NCBI RefSeq assembly: GCF_018617485.1
Contig: NZ_JACSKH010000001.1
Span: 310,001 to 374,000, forward strand
Origin: Exiguobacterium sp. s124
GTDB lineage: Bacteria > Bacillota > Bacilli > Exiguobacteriales > Exiguobacteriaceae
Direction of reading: 5' to 3'
DNA length: 64,000 bases
The position numbers and the translations under genes were made by a program. This document shows positions 27,252 to 36,145 of this stretch, one piece after another. Within the stretch, counting starts at the first letter, position 1, and the number at the start of each line of letters is the position of its first letter. The notes below the pieces were generated by a model. That model worked only from the letters and a program-made list of their open reading frames with translations, ran no database searches and was not told where the DNA came from.

Positions 27252-27274
27252 CCTTAAAATATATTTTAGTAAGG
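27252..27274 (+). promoter_or_regulatory. possible antiterminator hairpin
   Basis: The arms CCT and AGG enclose a perfect 14-base palindrome (TAAAATATATTTTA, 27255-27268). Its right arm overlaps the left arm of the following terminator, so only one of the two structures can form at a time. Confidence 0.4.
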
Positions 27275-27296
27275 ATGTTAAAATCATCCTTTTTTT
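27271..27296 (+). terminator. terminator/attenuator in the exopolysaccharide operon leader
   Basis: AAGGATG / CATCCTT stem, 7-base loop and a T run, between the phosphatase gene and the 4,6-dehydratase gene. It may end the regulatory module transcript or act as an attenuator with the overlapping 27252-27274 hairpin. Confidence 0.6.
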
Positions 27297-27348
27297 CTAT
27301 AATTGACCGAATTAGACAATCATTAAATTTCATAAGGGGGGATTATCG

Positions 27349-29241
27349 TTGTCGCTACCTGATTTAGGTCGTAAGTCGTTACGTACAGGTGTACTGGTTA
27401 GTTTAGATATGTTTGCCATTCTATCCGCCATGTTCATCTCTTATTTTTTCCTGTATCCATTAGAATTTATTCAAAATATCGATCGCAATCATTTTATCGA
27501 AACAGCCATTTCGTATAGTGCCATCTTTATCATCATGGCAGGTATCAGTCGGCTTTATCGAGTGGCTTGGCGGTTCGCCAGTATGACGGAAGCAGTTCGT
27601 CTAGCGATGACACTCGCATCGAGCACACTCCTGTTATACATACTACAATTCGCTGTATATGGCGAAGCGATGGAGCGCATGTTGTTCTTGAGCTGTTGTC
27701 TCTCATTACTCATGCTAGGTGGGATTCGTCTCGGTTCACGAATTTATGTGACATGGAAACAAGATCAGATGTCTATTTTACGTGGACGAAAAATGAAACG
27801 CAGAAAAGATGAGAAGCGAACGCTCATCATCGGAGCTGGGCAAGCTGGTCGGATGTTGGTGCGTCAAATGAAATATTCTGATAATCACCGGATGAATCCA
27901 ATTGGTTTTTTAGATGACAACAAGCACCTTCAAACATTAACGGTGAACGATGTGAAAGTAATTGGTACACTTGGACAACTTGAAGAAGTCGTCGAGAGTG
28001 AAGCCATCGATAAAATCGTGTTTTCGATTCCGTCGATGAATTACCAAGAGCGAGTCGCGCTAATTCAACGTGCGAAGAAAGTATGTACGAATGTTCATAC
28101 GCTTCCGATGATTGAAGAAGTGGCAGCGGGTAGAATCTCTGTCAATCAAATGCGTGAAGTATCAATTGAAGACCTCCTCGGTCGTGAACCGGTCGAGTTA
28201 GATATTACAGGTATTCAAGCAGAGGTCGAAGGGAAGACGGTTTTGGTGACAGGTGCTGGTGGATCGATTGGATCCGAAATCTGTCGCCAAATCTTAAAGT
28301 TTAACCCGGACCGCTTGTTACTACTTGGTCATGGGGAAAATAGTATTTATCTCATCGAACGCGAGCTACGTGAAGCAAAGATTGAAGCCGAACTGATTCC
28401 AGTCATTGCAGATATTCAAGACGTGGAGCGATTAAGAGAAGTGTTTATGACGTATACACCACATCTCGTCTTCCACGCCGCAGCGCATAAGCATGTTCCT
28501 TTAATGGAAGCAAACCCGTATGAGGCGGTGAAAAACAACATTTATGGAACAAAAAATGTTGCAGAGATGGCCGATGAATATGGGGCTTCACGCTTCGTCA
28601 TGATTTCTACGGATAAAGCCGTCAACCCGACGAACGTCATGGGCTCGACGAAACGAATCGCTGAAATGGTTGTTCAACATTTAGCGAAATCGAGTGAAAC
28701 GAAATATGCGATTGTTCGATTCGGAAATGTACTAGGAAGCCGTGGTTCGGTCATTCCATTATTCAAGTCACAGATTGAAAAAGGTGGTCCAGTGACTGTG
28801 ACGCATCCAGATATGACACGTTACTTCATGACGATTCCAGAGGCGAGTCGACTCGTCATTCAAGCGGGAACACTCGCAAATGGTGGAGAAGTATTCGTCC
28901 TTGATATGGGAGAACCGGTGAAGATTGTCGACTTAGCACGGAATATGATTCAACTGAGTGGCTTCACAGAAGAACAGATTGCGATTCGATTCAGTGGTAT
29001 TCGTCCTGGTGAAAAGATGTACGAAGAATTGTTGAAGGAGGGCGAAGTCCATCCGGAAGCAGTGTATCCAAAAATCTTCACAGGGATTGTTACCGAAGAG
29101 CCTGATTTAGACGGCAAACTTGAAGATATGAATCGGTTGATGACGGACGAAGCGCTTAGCTTATATCTTGTAAACTGGGCGAATGATTGCCTTGACCGAT
29201 TTGAACACAAGCAAACAGCAGACTATAAAGAAACGGTTTAA
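27349..29241 (+). CDS. membrane UDP-GlcNAc 4,6-dehydratase-like protein (CapD/EpsC type)
   Basis: 630 residues. The start is a TTG after AAGGGGGGATTA. Four membrane segments (1-130), a Rossmann CoA/NAD-like region (IIGAGQAGRML, about 155-280) and a C-terminal SDR domain from VTGAGGSIGSEICRQI (about 300). The catalytic stretch reads STDKAVNPTNVMGSTKR, with Met in the place of the usual SDR Tyr and the TDK motif, as in PglF/CapD dehydratases. It converts UDP-GlcNAc to the 4-keto-6-deoxy sugar for the priming residue. Downstream genes supply a reductase and priming transferase. Confidence 0.9.
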   Translation: MSLPDLGRKSLRTGVLVSLDMFAILSAMFISYFFLYPLEFIQNIDRNHFIETAISYSAIFIIMAGISRLYRVAWRFASMTEAVRLAMTLASSTLLLYILQFAVYGEAMERMLFLSCCLSLLMLGGIRLGSRIYVTWKQDQMSILRGRKMKRRKDEKRTLIIGAGQAGRMLVRQMKYSDNHRMNPIGFLDDNKHLQTLTVNDVKVIGTLGQLEEVVESEAIDKIVFSIPSMNYQERVALIQRAKKVCTNVHTLPMIEEVAAGRISVNQMREVSIEDLLGREPVELDITGIQAEVEGKTVLVTGAGGSIGSEICRQILKFNPDRLLLLGHGENSIYLIERELREAKIEAELIPVIADIQDVERLREVFMTYTPHLVFHAAAHKHVPLMEANPYEAVKNNIYGTKNVAEMADEYGASRFVMISTDKAVNPTNVMGSTKRIAEMVVQHLAKSSETKYAIVRFGNVLGSRGSVIPLFKSQIEKGGPVTVTHPDMTRYFMTIPEASRLVIQAGTLANGGEVFVLDMGEPVKIVDLARNMIQLSGFTEEQIAIRFSGIRPGEKMYEELLKEGEVHPEAVYPKIFTGIVTEEPDLDGKLEDMNRLMTDEALSLYLVNWANDCLDRFEHKQTADYKETV

Positions 29242-29258
29242 CTTATGGAGAGTGAACA

Positions 29259-29891
29259 ATGACATACATTGAGCAGAAACGAAAAATTGATTTTATGTTA
29301 GCGTTGATTGGTTTAATCGTCTTATCGCCTTTATTTATAGGAATTATGATTGCTATTAAACTCGAATCAAAAGGACCGGTCTTTTTCAAACAGAAACGTG
29401 TAGGGATTCGTCAATCTCATTTCAATATTTTAAAGTTCCGTACGATGCGGATTGATACACCGAAAGACACACCGACGCATCTCTTGGCTGATCCAGATCA
29501 ATATATTACTAAAATCGGTAAGTTTTTACGTAAAACGAGCCTTGATGAGTTGCCACAAATCATCAATATTCTAAAAGGTGAGATGGCAATCATTGGACCA
29601 CGTCCAGCATTGTGGAATCAGTATGATTTGATCGAAGAACGAGAAAAGTATCAAGCCAACAATGTATTACCAGGTTTGACAGGGTGGGCCCAAATCAACG
29701 GGCGGGATGAACTACCAATTGAATATAAAGCTCAACTCGACGGGGAGTACATTAAAAGAATGACGTTTTGGATGGATGTGCAGTGTTTTATTGGAACGAT
29801 CTTTAGTGTATTGAAAGGCCACGGAGTTGTTGAGGGTGGAACAGGGATGATGAGTAAAGAAATTGCTTCTACAAAAGAGAACGAAAAATGA
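29259..29891 (+). CDS. undecaprenyl-phosphate sugar-1-phosphate transferase (priming transferase)
   Basis: 210 residues, a small PglC-type monotopic transferase: one N-terminal hydrophobic hairpin (about 10-33), KQKRVGIRQSHFNILKFRTM, KTSLDELPQIINILKGEMAIIGPRPAL and PGLTGWAQINGRDEL. It transfers a sugar phosphate to undecaprenyl phosphate, starting repeat-unit synthesis on the inner membrane face. The neighbouring dehydratase suggests the sugar is a 6-deoxy-N-acetyl sugar (inference). Confidence 0.9.
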   Translation: MTYIEQKRKIDFMLALIGLIVLSPLFIGIMIAIKLESKGPVFFKQKRVGIRQSHFNILKFRTMRIDTPKDTPTHLLADPDQYITKIGKFLRKTSLDELPQIINILKGEMAIIGPRPALWNQYDLIEEREKYQANNVLPGLTGWAQINGRDELPIEYKAQLDGEYIKRMTFWMDVQCFIGTIFSVLKGHGVVEGGTGMMSKEIASTKENEK

Positions 29892-30760
29892 AAAGAGTAC
29901 TAATTACGGGACAAAACAGTTACGTCGGGAATTCATTCAAACAATGGATTAATGAACACCATTCATCATCTATTCAAATAGACAGTATCTCTGTTCGTGA
30001 TGACAGTTGGAACAATATACAGTTTTCAACTTATGATACAGTCCTACATGTCGCTGGAATAGCTCATGTACCCTCTAATGACAATATGAAAGCTCTTTAT
30101 GAAGATGTGAACACAAAACTCCCTTACAATATTGCTGAAAAAGCAAAACGGGAGGGTGTTAAGCAGTTTATTTTTATGAGCAGCATGATTGTTTTTGGAA
30201 ATGGCGATATTAATAATCGATTGATTGATGAGTATACTTCACCTAAGCCTATTGATGTTTATGGTGAAAGTAAATTGAATGCAGAAAAATTGTTGAATCA
30301 ACTAGAAGATTCAAATTTTCACCTTGCAATCATGAGACCGCCAATGGTTTATGGTCCAAATTCAAAAGGCAATTTCCCTATGTTGCTGAAATTTGCAAAT
30401 AAAGTACCCTTTTTCCCTTCGTATTCTAATGAGCGAAGTATGATTTTTATTGATAATTTAACGGAGTGTCTAACACAAATCATTCTAACTGAATTTTCAG
30501 GGGTGGTGCATCCTCAGAACCCTCAGTACATGAATACGAAAGACATCATTAAATGGATTCGTGATTGTCAGAACAAGCCAACACTTTCGGTACATTTTGT
30601 AAACCCTTTAATTACTCTTGGTATCAAAAAGAGTAAAACACTTCAAAAAATATTTGGGGATTTTGCTTATAACCAGAAGCTTAGTAAGCTACCTTTTGAA
30701 TACCAAATTGTAGACTCGCAAGAATCAATAAGACAGGTTGTAGAAAAAACTTATGAATAA
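29888..30760 (+). CDS. SDR-family nucleotide-sugar reductase/epimerase
   Basis: 290 residues, overlapping the previous gene by four bases. An extended-SDR N-terminus (VLITGQNSYVG), a serine-rich active-site strand (FIFMSSMIVFG) and YGESKLNAEK (YxxxK) are all present. Length and place fit the 4-ketoreductases that act after a CapD-type dehydratase to make UDP-QuiNAc or UDP-FucNAc. An epimerase role cannot be excluded. From here to 40.8 kb the sequence becomes clearly AT-rich. Confidence 0.8.
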   Translation: MKRVLITGQNSYVGNSFKQWINEHHSSSIQIDSISVRDDSWNNIQFSTYDTVLHVAGIAHVPSNDNMKALYEDVNTKLPYNIAEKAKREGVKQFIFMSSMIVFGNGDINNRLIDEYTSPKPIDVYGESKLNAEKLLNQLEDSNFHLAIMRPPMVYGPNSKGNFPMLLKFANKVPFFPSYSNERSMIFIDNLTECLTQIILTEFSGVVHPQNPQYMNTKDIIKWIRDCQNKPTLSVHFVNPLITLGIKKSKTLQKIFGDFAYNQKLSKLPFEYQIVDSQESIRQVVEKTYE

Positions 30761-31844
30761 AAATGTATTAATTTTAGTCAACCATGAAGTTGTTATTTAT
30801 AATTTCCGCAAAGAATTAGTAGATAAATTAATTAAAGAAGGTCATCGTGTCACGATTTCATGTCCTACTGGTTCAAAGTTAGAAGAGTTAGCATCTATGG
30901 GATGTCATATTATTCAACAACCGATTGATCGCCGTAGTATCAATCCAGTAAAAGATGCCAAACTTTTCTTTGATTATCTAAGAACAATGCTAAAAGTTCA
31001 GCCCGACGTTATATTAACATATACGATTAAGCCTAATATTTATGGTGGAATGATTGCCTCCTTACTTAAGATTCCTTTTGTTTCAACAATTACGGGGTTA
31101 GGTTCGGCACTCCATAAAGAATCGTTATCCAAAAAGTTAATGATTAGTTTGTATAAAGTTGCATTGAAAAAAGCATCAACAATCTTTGTTCAAAATAAAA
31201 GTAATCTCATGTTCTTAATTGAGAACGGATTTAATGAAAGCCAGCTTCAGCTCGTATCAGGTTCTGGAGTCAATCTAAAAGAATTTAAGATGCGACCTTA
31301 TCCGAGCCTAGAAGCACCGATCCAAATTTTATTTATTGGACGAGTGATGAAAGAAAAAGGTGTATATGAGTTAATCTCTGCTGCTAAATTACTACAGGAA
31401 AAGGGACATCAAGTTGAGTTTAAGCTTGCTGGATTTTTAGATGATGGTTTTCAAATGAGCGATGAACACGTACCCGGAAATGTGAAACTAGTCGGTGCAA
31501 TCAAAGATGTGAGGGAAAGTATTGAATCTTCACATGCCATTATTCTTCCGTCATATCATGAAGGAATGTCGAATGCATTGCTTGAGGCAGCTGCTACAGG
31601 AAGACCATTGTTGGCTTCTGACATCCCCGGGTGTAATGAAATTATAGATGATGAGCTAAATGGATACGTTTTTGATGTCAAATCGACTGAAAGTATCGTA
31701 GAGAAAACAGAGAAATTTCTCCAACTACCACATGAGCACAAAGTTCTTATGGGACAAGCGTCCCGCAATAAAGTAACGCTTGAATTTGATCGCGAAAAGA
31801 TTGTCGATACATATTACAAGAGAATAATGGAGGTTTCAAAATGA
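30753..31844 (+). CDS. glycosyltransferase family 4 (CapM/PglA-like)
   Basis: 363 residues. N-terminal KNVLILVNHEVVIYNFRKEL and TYTIKPNIYGG are typical of CapM/PglA-type transferases that add the second sugar. The GT4 nucleotide-sugar region includes ILFIGRVMKEKGVYELI and the E-x7-E signature as PSYHEGMSNALLEAAATG. It is cytoplasmic and membrane-associated, and overlaps the upstream gene by eight bases. Confidence 0.87.
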   Translation: MNKNVLILVNHEVVIYNFRKELVDKLIKEGHRVTISCPTGSKLEELASMGCHIIQQPIDRRSINPVKDAKLFFDYLRTMLKVQPDVILTYTIKPNIYGGMIASLLKIPFVSTITGLGSALHKESLSKKLMISLYKVALKKASTIFVQNKSNLMFLIENGFNESQLQLVSGSGVNLKEFKMRPYPSLEAPIQILFIGRVMKEKGVYELISAAKLLQEKGHQVEFKLAGFLDDGFQMSDEHVPGNVKLVGAIKDVRESIESSHAIILPSYHEGMSNALLEAAATGRPLLASDIPGCNEIIDDELNGYVFDVKSTESIVEKTEKFLQLPHEHKVLMGQASRNKVTLEFDREKIVDTYYKRIMEVSK

Positions 31845-33178
31845 ACACACAAGTTGTACATAAAGACTTATACCAGCAGATTGTAACCAAGCAAGCCAAT
31901 ATATCATTGATTGGACTCGGATATGTAGGAATGCCAATCGCAGTAGCATTTGCAAAAAAAATTAACGTGATTGGTTTCGACATTAGTAGTGAAAAAGTAG
32001 AATTGTATAAGAACGGAATTGATCCGACTAAAGAAGTTGGTAATGATGCAATCAAGCAAACCACTGTTGAATTTACTTCTAATGAAGAAGACTTACAAAA
32101 AGCAAAATTTCACATAGTCGCAGTACCTACTCCTGTGAATGCGGATCATACTCCTGATCTCCGCCCCATTCAAGGTGCAAGTCGAACACTTGGTAAGAAT
32201 TTGACTAAAGGATCGATTGTAGTTTACGAGTCAACTGTTTATCCAGGTGTCACTGAAGATATTTGCGTTCCCATTCTTGAAGAAGAATCAGGATTAAAAT
32301 GTGGTGTTGATTTTAAAGTAGGTTACTCACCTGAGCGAATCAATCCAGGGGATACAGTTCATCGTCTAGAAACAATTATTAAAGTAGTATCAGGTATGGA
32401 TGAAGAATCATTAGATATCATTGCCAAAGTCTATGAATTAGTTGTAGACGCAGGTGTATATAAAGCAGAATCGATTAAAGTTGCGGAAGCAGCAAAAGTC
32501 ATTGAAAACTCTCAGCGTGATATCAATATCGCATTCATGAATGAATTGTCGATTATTTTTAATAAGATGAATATTGATACAAAAGCAGTTTTAAAAGCAG
32601 CGGGAACGAAATGGAACTTCTTAAACTTCTCTCCAGGTCTCGTGGGTGGACACTGTATTGGTGTAGATCCGTATTATCTCACTTACAAAGCTGAGCAATT
32701 GGGATATCGTTCTCAAATCATTTTGTCTGGTCGTCGAATTAACGATGATATGGGCAAATACGTTGTTGAGAATCTGATCAAAAACTTGATTAAAGCTAAT
32801 GTCCCTGTTGCAGATGCAAAAGTTGCGATTTTAGGATTTACATTCAAAGAAGATTGCCCGGATACACGAAATACCCGGGTAATCGACATTGTAGAAGAAT
32901 TAAAAGAATATGGAATTACTCCTGTAATTGCAGATCCAGTAGCAGACGCTGAAGAAGCACACCATGAATATGGAATCATTTTCGATTCAATGGAAGATGT
33001 TCAAGATATGGATGCTGTCATCTTGGCAGTCGCACATAAAGAATTCATGGAACTATCTAACGAAAAAATTTCGAAATGGTTCAATCCTACAAATCAAAAG
33101 AAAGTACTTCTTGATATTAAAGGTGTGCTCAATCGACAAGATTATGAAACTAAAGAATATAAATACTGGAGACTTTAA
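31841..33178 (+). CDS. tviB: UDP-N-acetylglucosamine 6-dehydrogenase (TviB/WbpO type)
   Basis: 445 residues. The NAD motif GLGYVGMPIAVAFA opens the protein; the catalytic Cys is in GLVGGHCIGVDPYYL and the C-terminal UDP-binding region carries GFTFKEDCPDTRNTRV. It belongs to the UDP-HexNAc dehydrogenases that oxidise UDP-GlcNAc (or UDP-GalNAc) twice at C6 to the uronic acid. Followed by a TviC-like epimerase, it predicts UDP-GalNAcA synthesis. Confidence 0.9.
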   Translation: MNTQVVHKDLYQQIVTKQANISLIGLGYVGMPIAVAFAKKINVIGFDISSEKVELYKNGIDPTKEVGNDAIKQTTVEFTSNEEDLQKAKFHIVAVPTPVNADHTPDLRPIQGASRTLGKNLTKGSIVVYESTVYPGVTEDICVPILEEESGLKCGVDFKVGYSPERINPGDTVHRLETIIKVVSGMDEESLDIIAKVYELVVDAGVYKAESIKVAEAAKVIENSQRDINIAFMNELSIIFNKMNIDTKAVLKAAGTKWNFLNFSPGLVGGHCIGVDPYYLTYKAEQLGYRSQIILSGRRINDDMGKYVVENLIKNLIKANVPVADAKVAILGFTFKEDCPDTRNTRVIDIVEELKEYGITPVIADPVADAEEAHHEYGIIFDSMEDVQDMDAVILAVAHKEFMELSNEKISKWFNPTNQKKVLLDIKGVLNRQDYETKEYKYWRL

Positions 33179-33189
33179 GGGAGATCATT

Positions 33190-34161
33190 ATGGGATACGA
33201 AAATGTGAAGTTCGAAGAGAATGCGCTGTTTTTAGTGACAGGTGGTGCCGGATTTATCGGCTCCAACCTTTGTGAAGCAATCTTAAATAAAGGATATCGT
33301 GTAAGATGCCTTGATAATTTATCAACTGGAAACCCGAAACATGTTGAGATGTTTTTAGATAATGAGAACTATGAATTTATTGAAGGTGATATAAGAGATT
33401 TAGAAACATGCCTTGATGCTTGCGATGGGGTAGATTATGTACTACATCAAGCTGCTTGGGGTAGTGTACCGAGAAGTATTGAAATGCCTTTATTGTACGA
33501 AGAAATTAACATTAAAGGTACGTTAAACATGTTGGAAGCTGCAAGACAAAATGAGGTAAAGAAATTTGTCTACGCGTCAAGCTCTTCTGTATATGGAGAT
33601 GAGCCAACATTGCCGAAAGTTGAAGGAAGAGAAGGTAAAGTACTATCACCTTACGCATTAACTAAGAAGGTTAATGAAGAATATGCTCGTCTGTATACTC
33701 AATTGTATGGGTTAGACACCTATGGCCTAAGATATTTTAATGTGTTTGGTCCAAGGCAAAACCCTGAGGGGAATTATGCTGCTGTTATACCTAAATTTAT
33801 TAGTAGTTTAATAAATGATATATCTCCGATAATAAATGGAGATGGACTTCAAAGTAGAGATTTTACATACATAGAGAATGTAATAGAAGCTAATTTGAAG
33901 TCATGTGCAAATTCACAAAACGGTAAGAGTGCGGTCTATAATGTTGCTTACGGAGAGAAACACAGTTTACTTGACATTTTAAAGGTAATGTCGCTTTCAT
34001 TAGGAAGAAATGTTGAGCCTATATTTGAAAACTCTCGTTTAGGTGATGTGAAACATAGTTTAGCATGCATTAATAAAGCGAAACAAGAGATTCAATATTC
34101 CCCAGATTGGAGTTTTCAACAAGGGATTGAAAAAACTATTGATTACTTTCGAGGTATTTAA
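33190..34161 (+). CDS. tviC: UDP-GlcNAc(A) 4-epimerase (TviC/WbpP type)
   Basis: 323 residues, ATG after AAGGGAGATC. Extended SDR: TGGAGFIGSNLCEA, AAWGSVPRSI (a signature of the WbpP/TviC group), SSSSVYGDEP and YALTKK (YxxxK). It interconverts gluco and galacto forms of the uronic acid made by the previous enzyme. Adjacent tviB-tviC order matches Vi antigen and related loci. Confidence 0.9.
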   Translation: MGYENVKFEENALFLVTGGAGFIGSNLCEAILNKGYRVRCLDNLSTGNPKHVEMFLDNENYEFIEGDIRDLETCLDACDGVDYVLHQAAWGSVPRSIEMPLLYEEINIKGTLNMLEAARQNEVKKFVYASSSSVYGDEPTLPKVEGREGKVLSPYALTKKVNEEYARLYTQLYGLDTYGLRYFNVFGPRQNPEGNYAAVIPKFISSLINDISPIINGDGLQSRDFTYIENVIEANLKSCANSQNGKSAVYNVAYGEKHSLLDILKVMSLSLGRNVEPIFENSRLGDVKHSLACINKAKQEIQYSPDWSFQQGIEKTIDYFRGI

Positions 34162-34163
34162 TT

Positions 34164-35612
34164 TTGTCAAAATTTAAAGATGGGTTTAAATGGATGTTGT
34201 TATTGTCAACTTTTGCAATTCCAATACAATTTCTAATTTCTGTTGTTATTGGTAGAGTATCAGCAGAAGCGTTAGGCATATATGCTAGTGTTGAATTGAT
34301 ATTAAGCTTGATAGTGATTTTTATTTTTATTGGGGGAGAGTACACATTTATTAAATTTATTCCTAGATTTAAAAGTAAAAAATCATCTATAAATTTTTAT
34401 CTATCATCTCTTGTTGTATTATCTATACTTTATATTTTCATAATTTTATCTTTTGAATACACACGGGTATATTTTGAAGAAGAATTAAAAATAAGTCGTT
34501 TTGAAGCGCTATTTACCTACAAACTCTATTATTTAGGATACCTTTATCTTTTATGGTCAATTTCTGTTGCTTACTTAAAAGGGATGAACTCTTTGAAATA
34601 CGCAACAATATCACAAAAAATGCCAATTGTTATACCGTTAATTTATTTTTCCACTTCGATAATATTTGAATTTAGTTTATCTACGAGATCCCAAGTCATT
34701 TTATCATTCTATTTAATGACTATTGTTGGATTGTCACTTTCGCTTTACTTTATATACAAAGTTAAGAAAAATGATGAGATGATTTCAAATAAAATTAAAG
34801 AATATAAATCTAATAGTTTTAAAGAAATATTCAAATATTCATCTTATATATATTTATCAGGGATTGTTATTTTTATTTACGAAAAATTAGATCAAATAAT
34901 TATTATGGCTAACTTTAATATTGGGATATTAGGCATTTATTTTGCCTGCTATAAAATTTCTCTATTAGCAAAATTTATTCCGAAAACAATGAATCAATCA
35001 CTTTTACCCTCTTTTTCAGAAATGATATCTACAGACGATAAAACTAGCATTGAAAAATACCACAATAAGAACATAAAATTCAACCTAATATTTTCATCTT
35101 TAGTTAGCGGTTTTGTTGTTATATTTTCTGAAAATATTTTATCAGTGTATGGTATTGAATTTGCAGAGTACAGTTGGCTATTAAGTGGACTTATTTGTCT
35201 GTTCTTTTTAGGCGCTCCAGGACAAGTGAACACGAATTTAATTGGTATTATTGGTGACGGGAAAAAAATGTTGACGATAAGTGCTTTTGTTGTAGTTGTC
35301 CAATTATTATCAATGTATTTAGCAATTAGTTATATAGGCTTGTGGTCGATATTACTAGCTCGTTTTTTAGCTGTTGTATTAAATCAAATATTAACAAATT
35401 ACGAATTAAGGAAATTATATAAAGTACACAGGAATGGTATGACTTATTATTTAATAAGCACTCTATTAATAATATTCAGTTTTATAGAACATTCAAGTTT
35501 AATAAGTCAAATAATTCTTCTGTTTATTTATATATTTATAATAACAATAATGTATTTTAATGAACTAACTACCTTAATTAAAAAAATGAAAATCGAGGTA
35601 CTTCAAAAATGA
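34164..35612 (+). CDS. wzx: Wzx-type polysaccharide flippase
   Basis: 482 residues, nearly all hydrophobic, with about 12-14 membrane segments and the MOP/PST layout (RVSAEALGIYASVELILSLIVIFIF at the N-terminus, given by position only). The start is a TTG two bases after the previous stop with a weak ribosome site, suggesting translational coupling. It flips lipid-linked repeat units across the membrane. It is one of the most AT-rich genes here. Confidence 0.85.
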   Translation: MSKFKDGFKWMLLLSTFAIPIQFLISVVIGRVSAEALGIYASVELILSLIVIFIFIGGEYTFIKFIPRFKSKKSSINFYLSSLVVLSILYIFIILSFEYTRVYFEEELKISRFEALFTYKLYYLGYLYLLWSISVAYLKGMNSLKYATISQKMPIVIPLIYFSTSIIFEFSLSTRSQVILSFYLMTIVGLSLSLYFIYKVKKNDEMISNKIKEYKSNSFKEIFKYSSYIYLSGIVIFIYEKLDQIIIMANFNIGILGIYFACYKISLLAKFIPKTMNQSLLPSFSEMISTDDKTSIEKYHNKNIKFNLIFSSLVSGFVVIFSENILSVYGIEFAEYSWLLSGLICLFFLGAPGQVNTNLIGIIGDGKKMLTISAFVVVVQLLSMYLAISYIGLWSILLARFLAVVLNQILTNYELRKLYKVHRNGMTYYLISTLLIIFSFIEHSSLISQIILLFIYIFIITIMYFNELTTLIKKMKIEVLQK

Positions 35613-36145
35613 GAGTAATTGCAAAGTTTTTTTATCAGATGCTATTTGAGTCACTATCTTCTCTCACTAATGTTTTTCCTGATAATGAGATTGGAAATCG
35701 AATTAGAGGGAAAGTGATTGGTCTTTTTTTTAAGAAAAAAGGGGCGAATTTACAAATTTCAAAAAGAACTCATATTTTATATCCTAGAAAAATATCGGTA
35801 GGAAATGATATTTTTATTGGTTATGGTGCATGGATTAACGCACAGGGAGGGATGATACTTGAGGATGAAGTAATGGTGGGACCTCTTACTTGTATTGTTA
35901 CTGGTAATCATACTGCTCAAGGTCAACCTTTATCGTATCGATTTGGTGATCATAAAAAAGAATTAGTCAAAATTGGACATGGCTGTTGGATTGGGAGTCA
36001 CTCGGTTGTATTACCGGGAAGTAACCTTCCTGCAGGTTGTTTAATAGCAGCTGGGGCTGTAGTTACTAAAAAACATAATCTATTAGAAAATCATATCGGC
36101 GGTGGAATACCTTTGTCTAGTATAAGATCTGGAGGAAACAATTGA
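35609..36145 (+). CDS. hexapeptide-repeat acetyltransferase (WcaF/Maa type)
   Basis: 178 residues overlapping the flippase gene by four bases. Left-handed beta-helix repeats include IGYGAWINAQGG, VMVGPLTCIVTGNH, HGCWIGSHSVVLPG and AGAVVTKK. It should O-acetylate a sugar in the polymer with acetyl-CoA. The acceptor is unknown. Confidence 0.85.
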   Translation: MRVIAKFFYQMLFESLSSLTNVFPDNEIGNRIRGKVIGLFFKKKGANLQISKRTHILYPRKISVGNDIFIGYGAWINAQGGMILEDEVMVGPLTCIVTGNHTAQGQPLSYRFGDHKKELVKIGHGCWIGSHSVVLPGSNLPAGCLIAAGAVVTKKHNLLENHIGGGIPLSSIRSGGNN

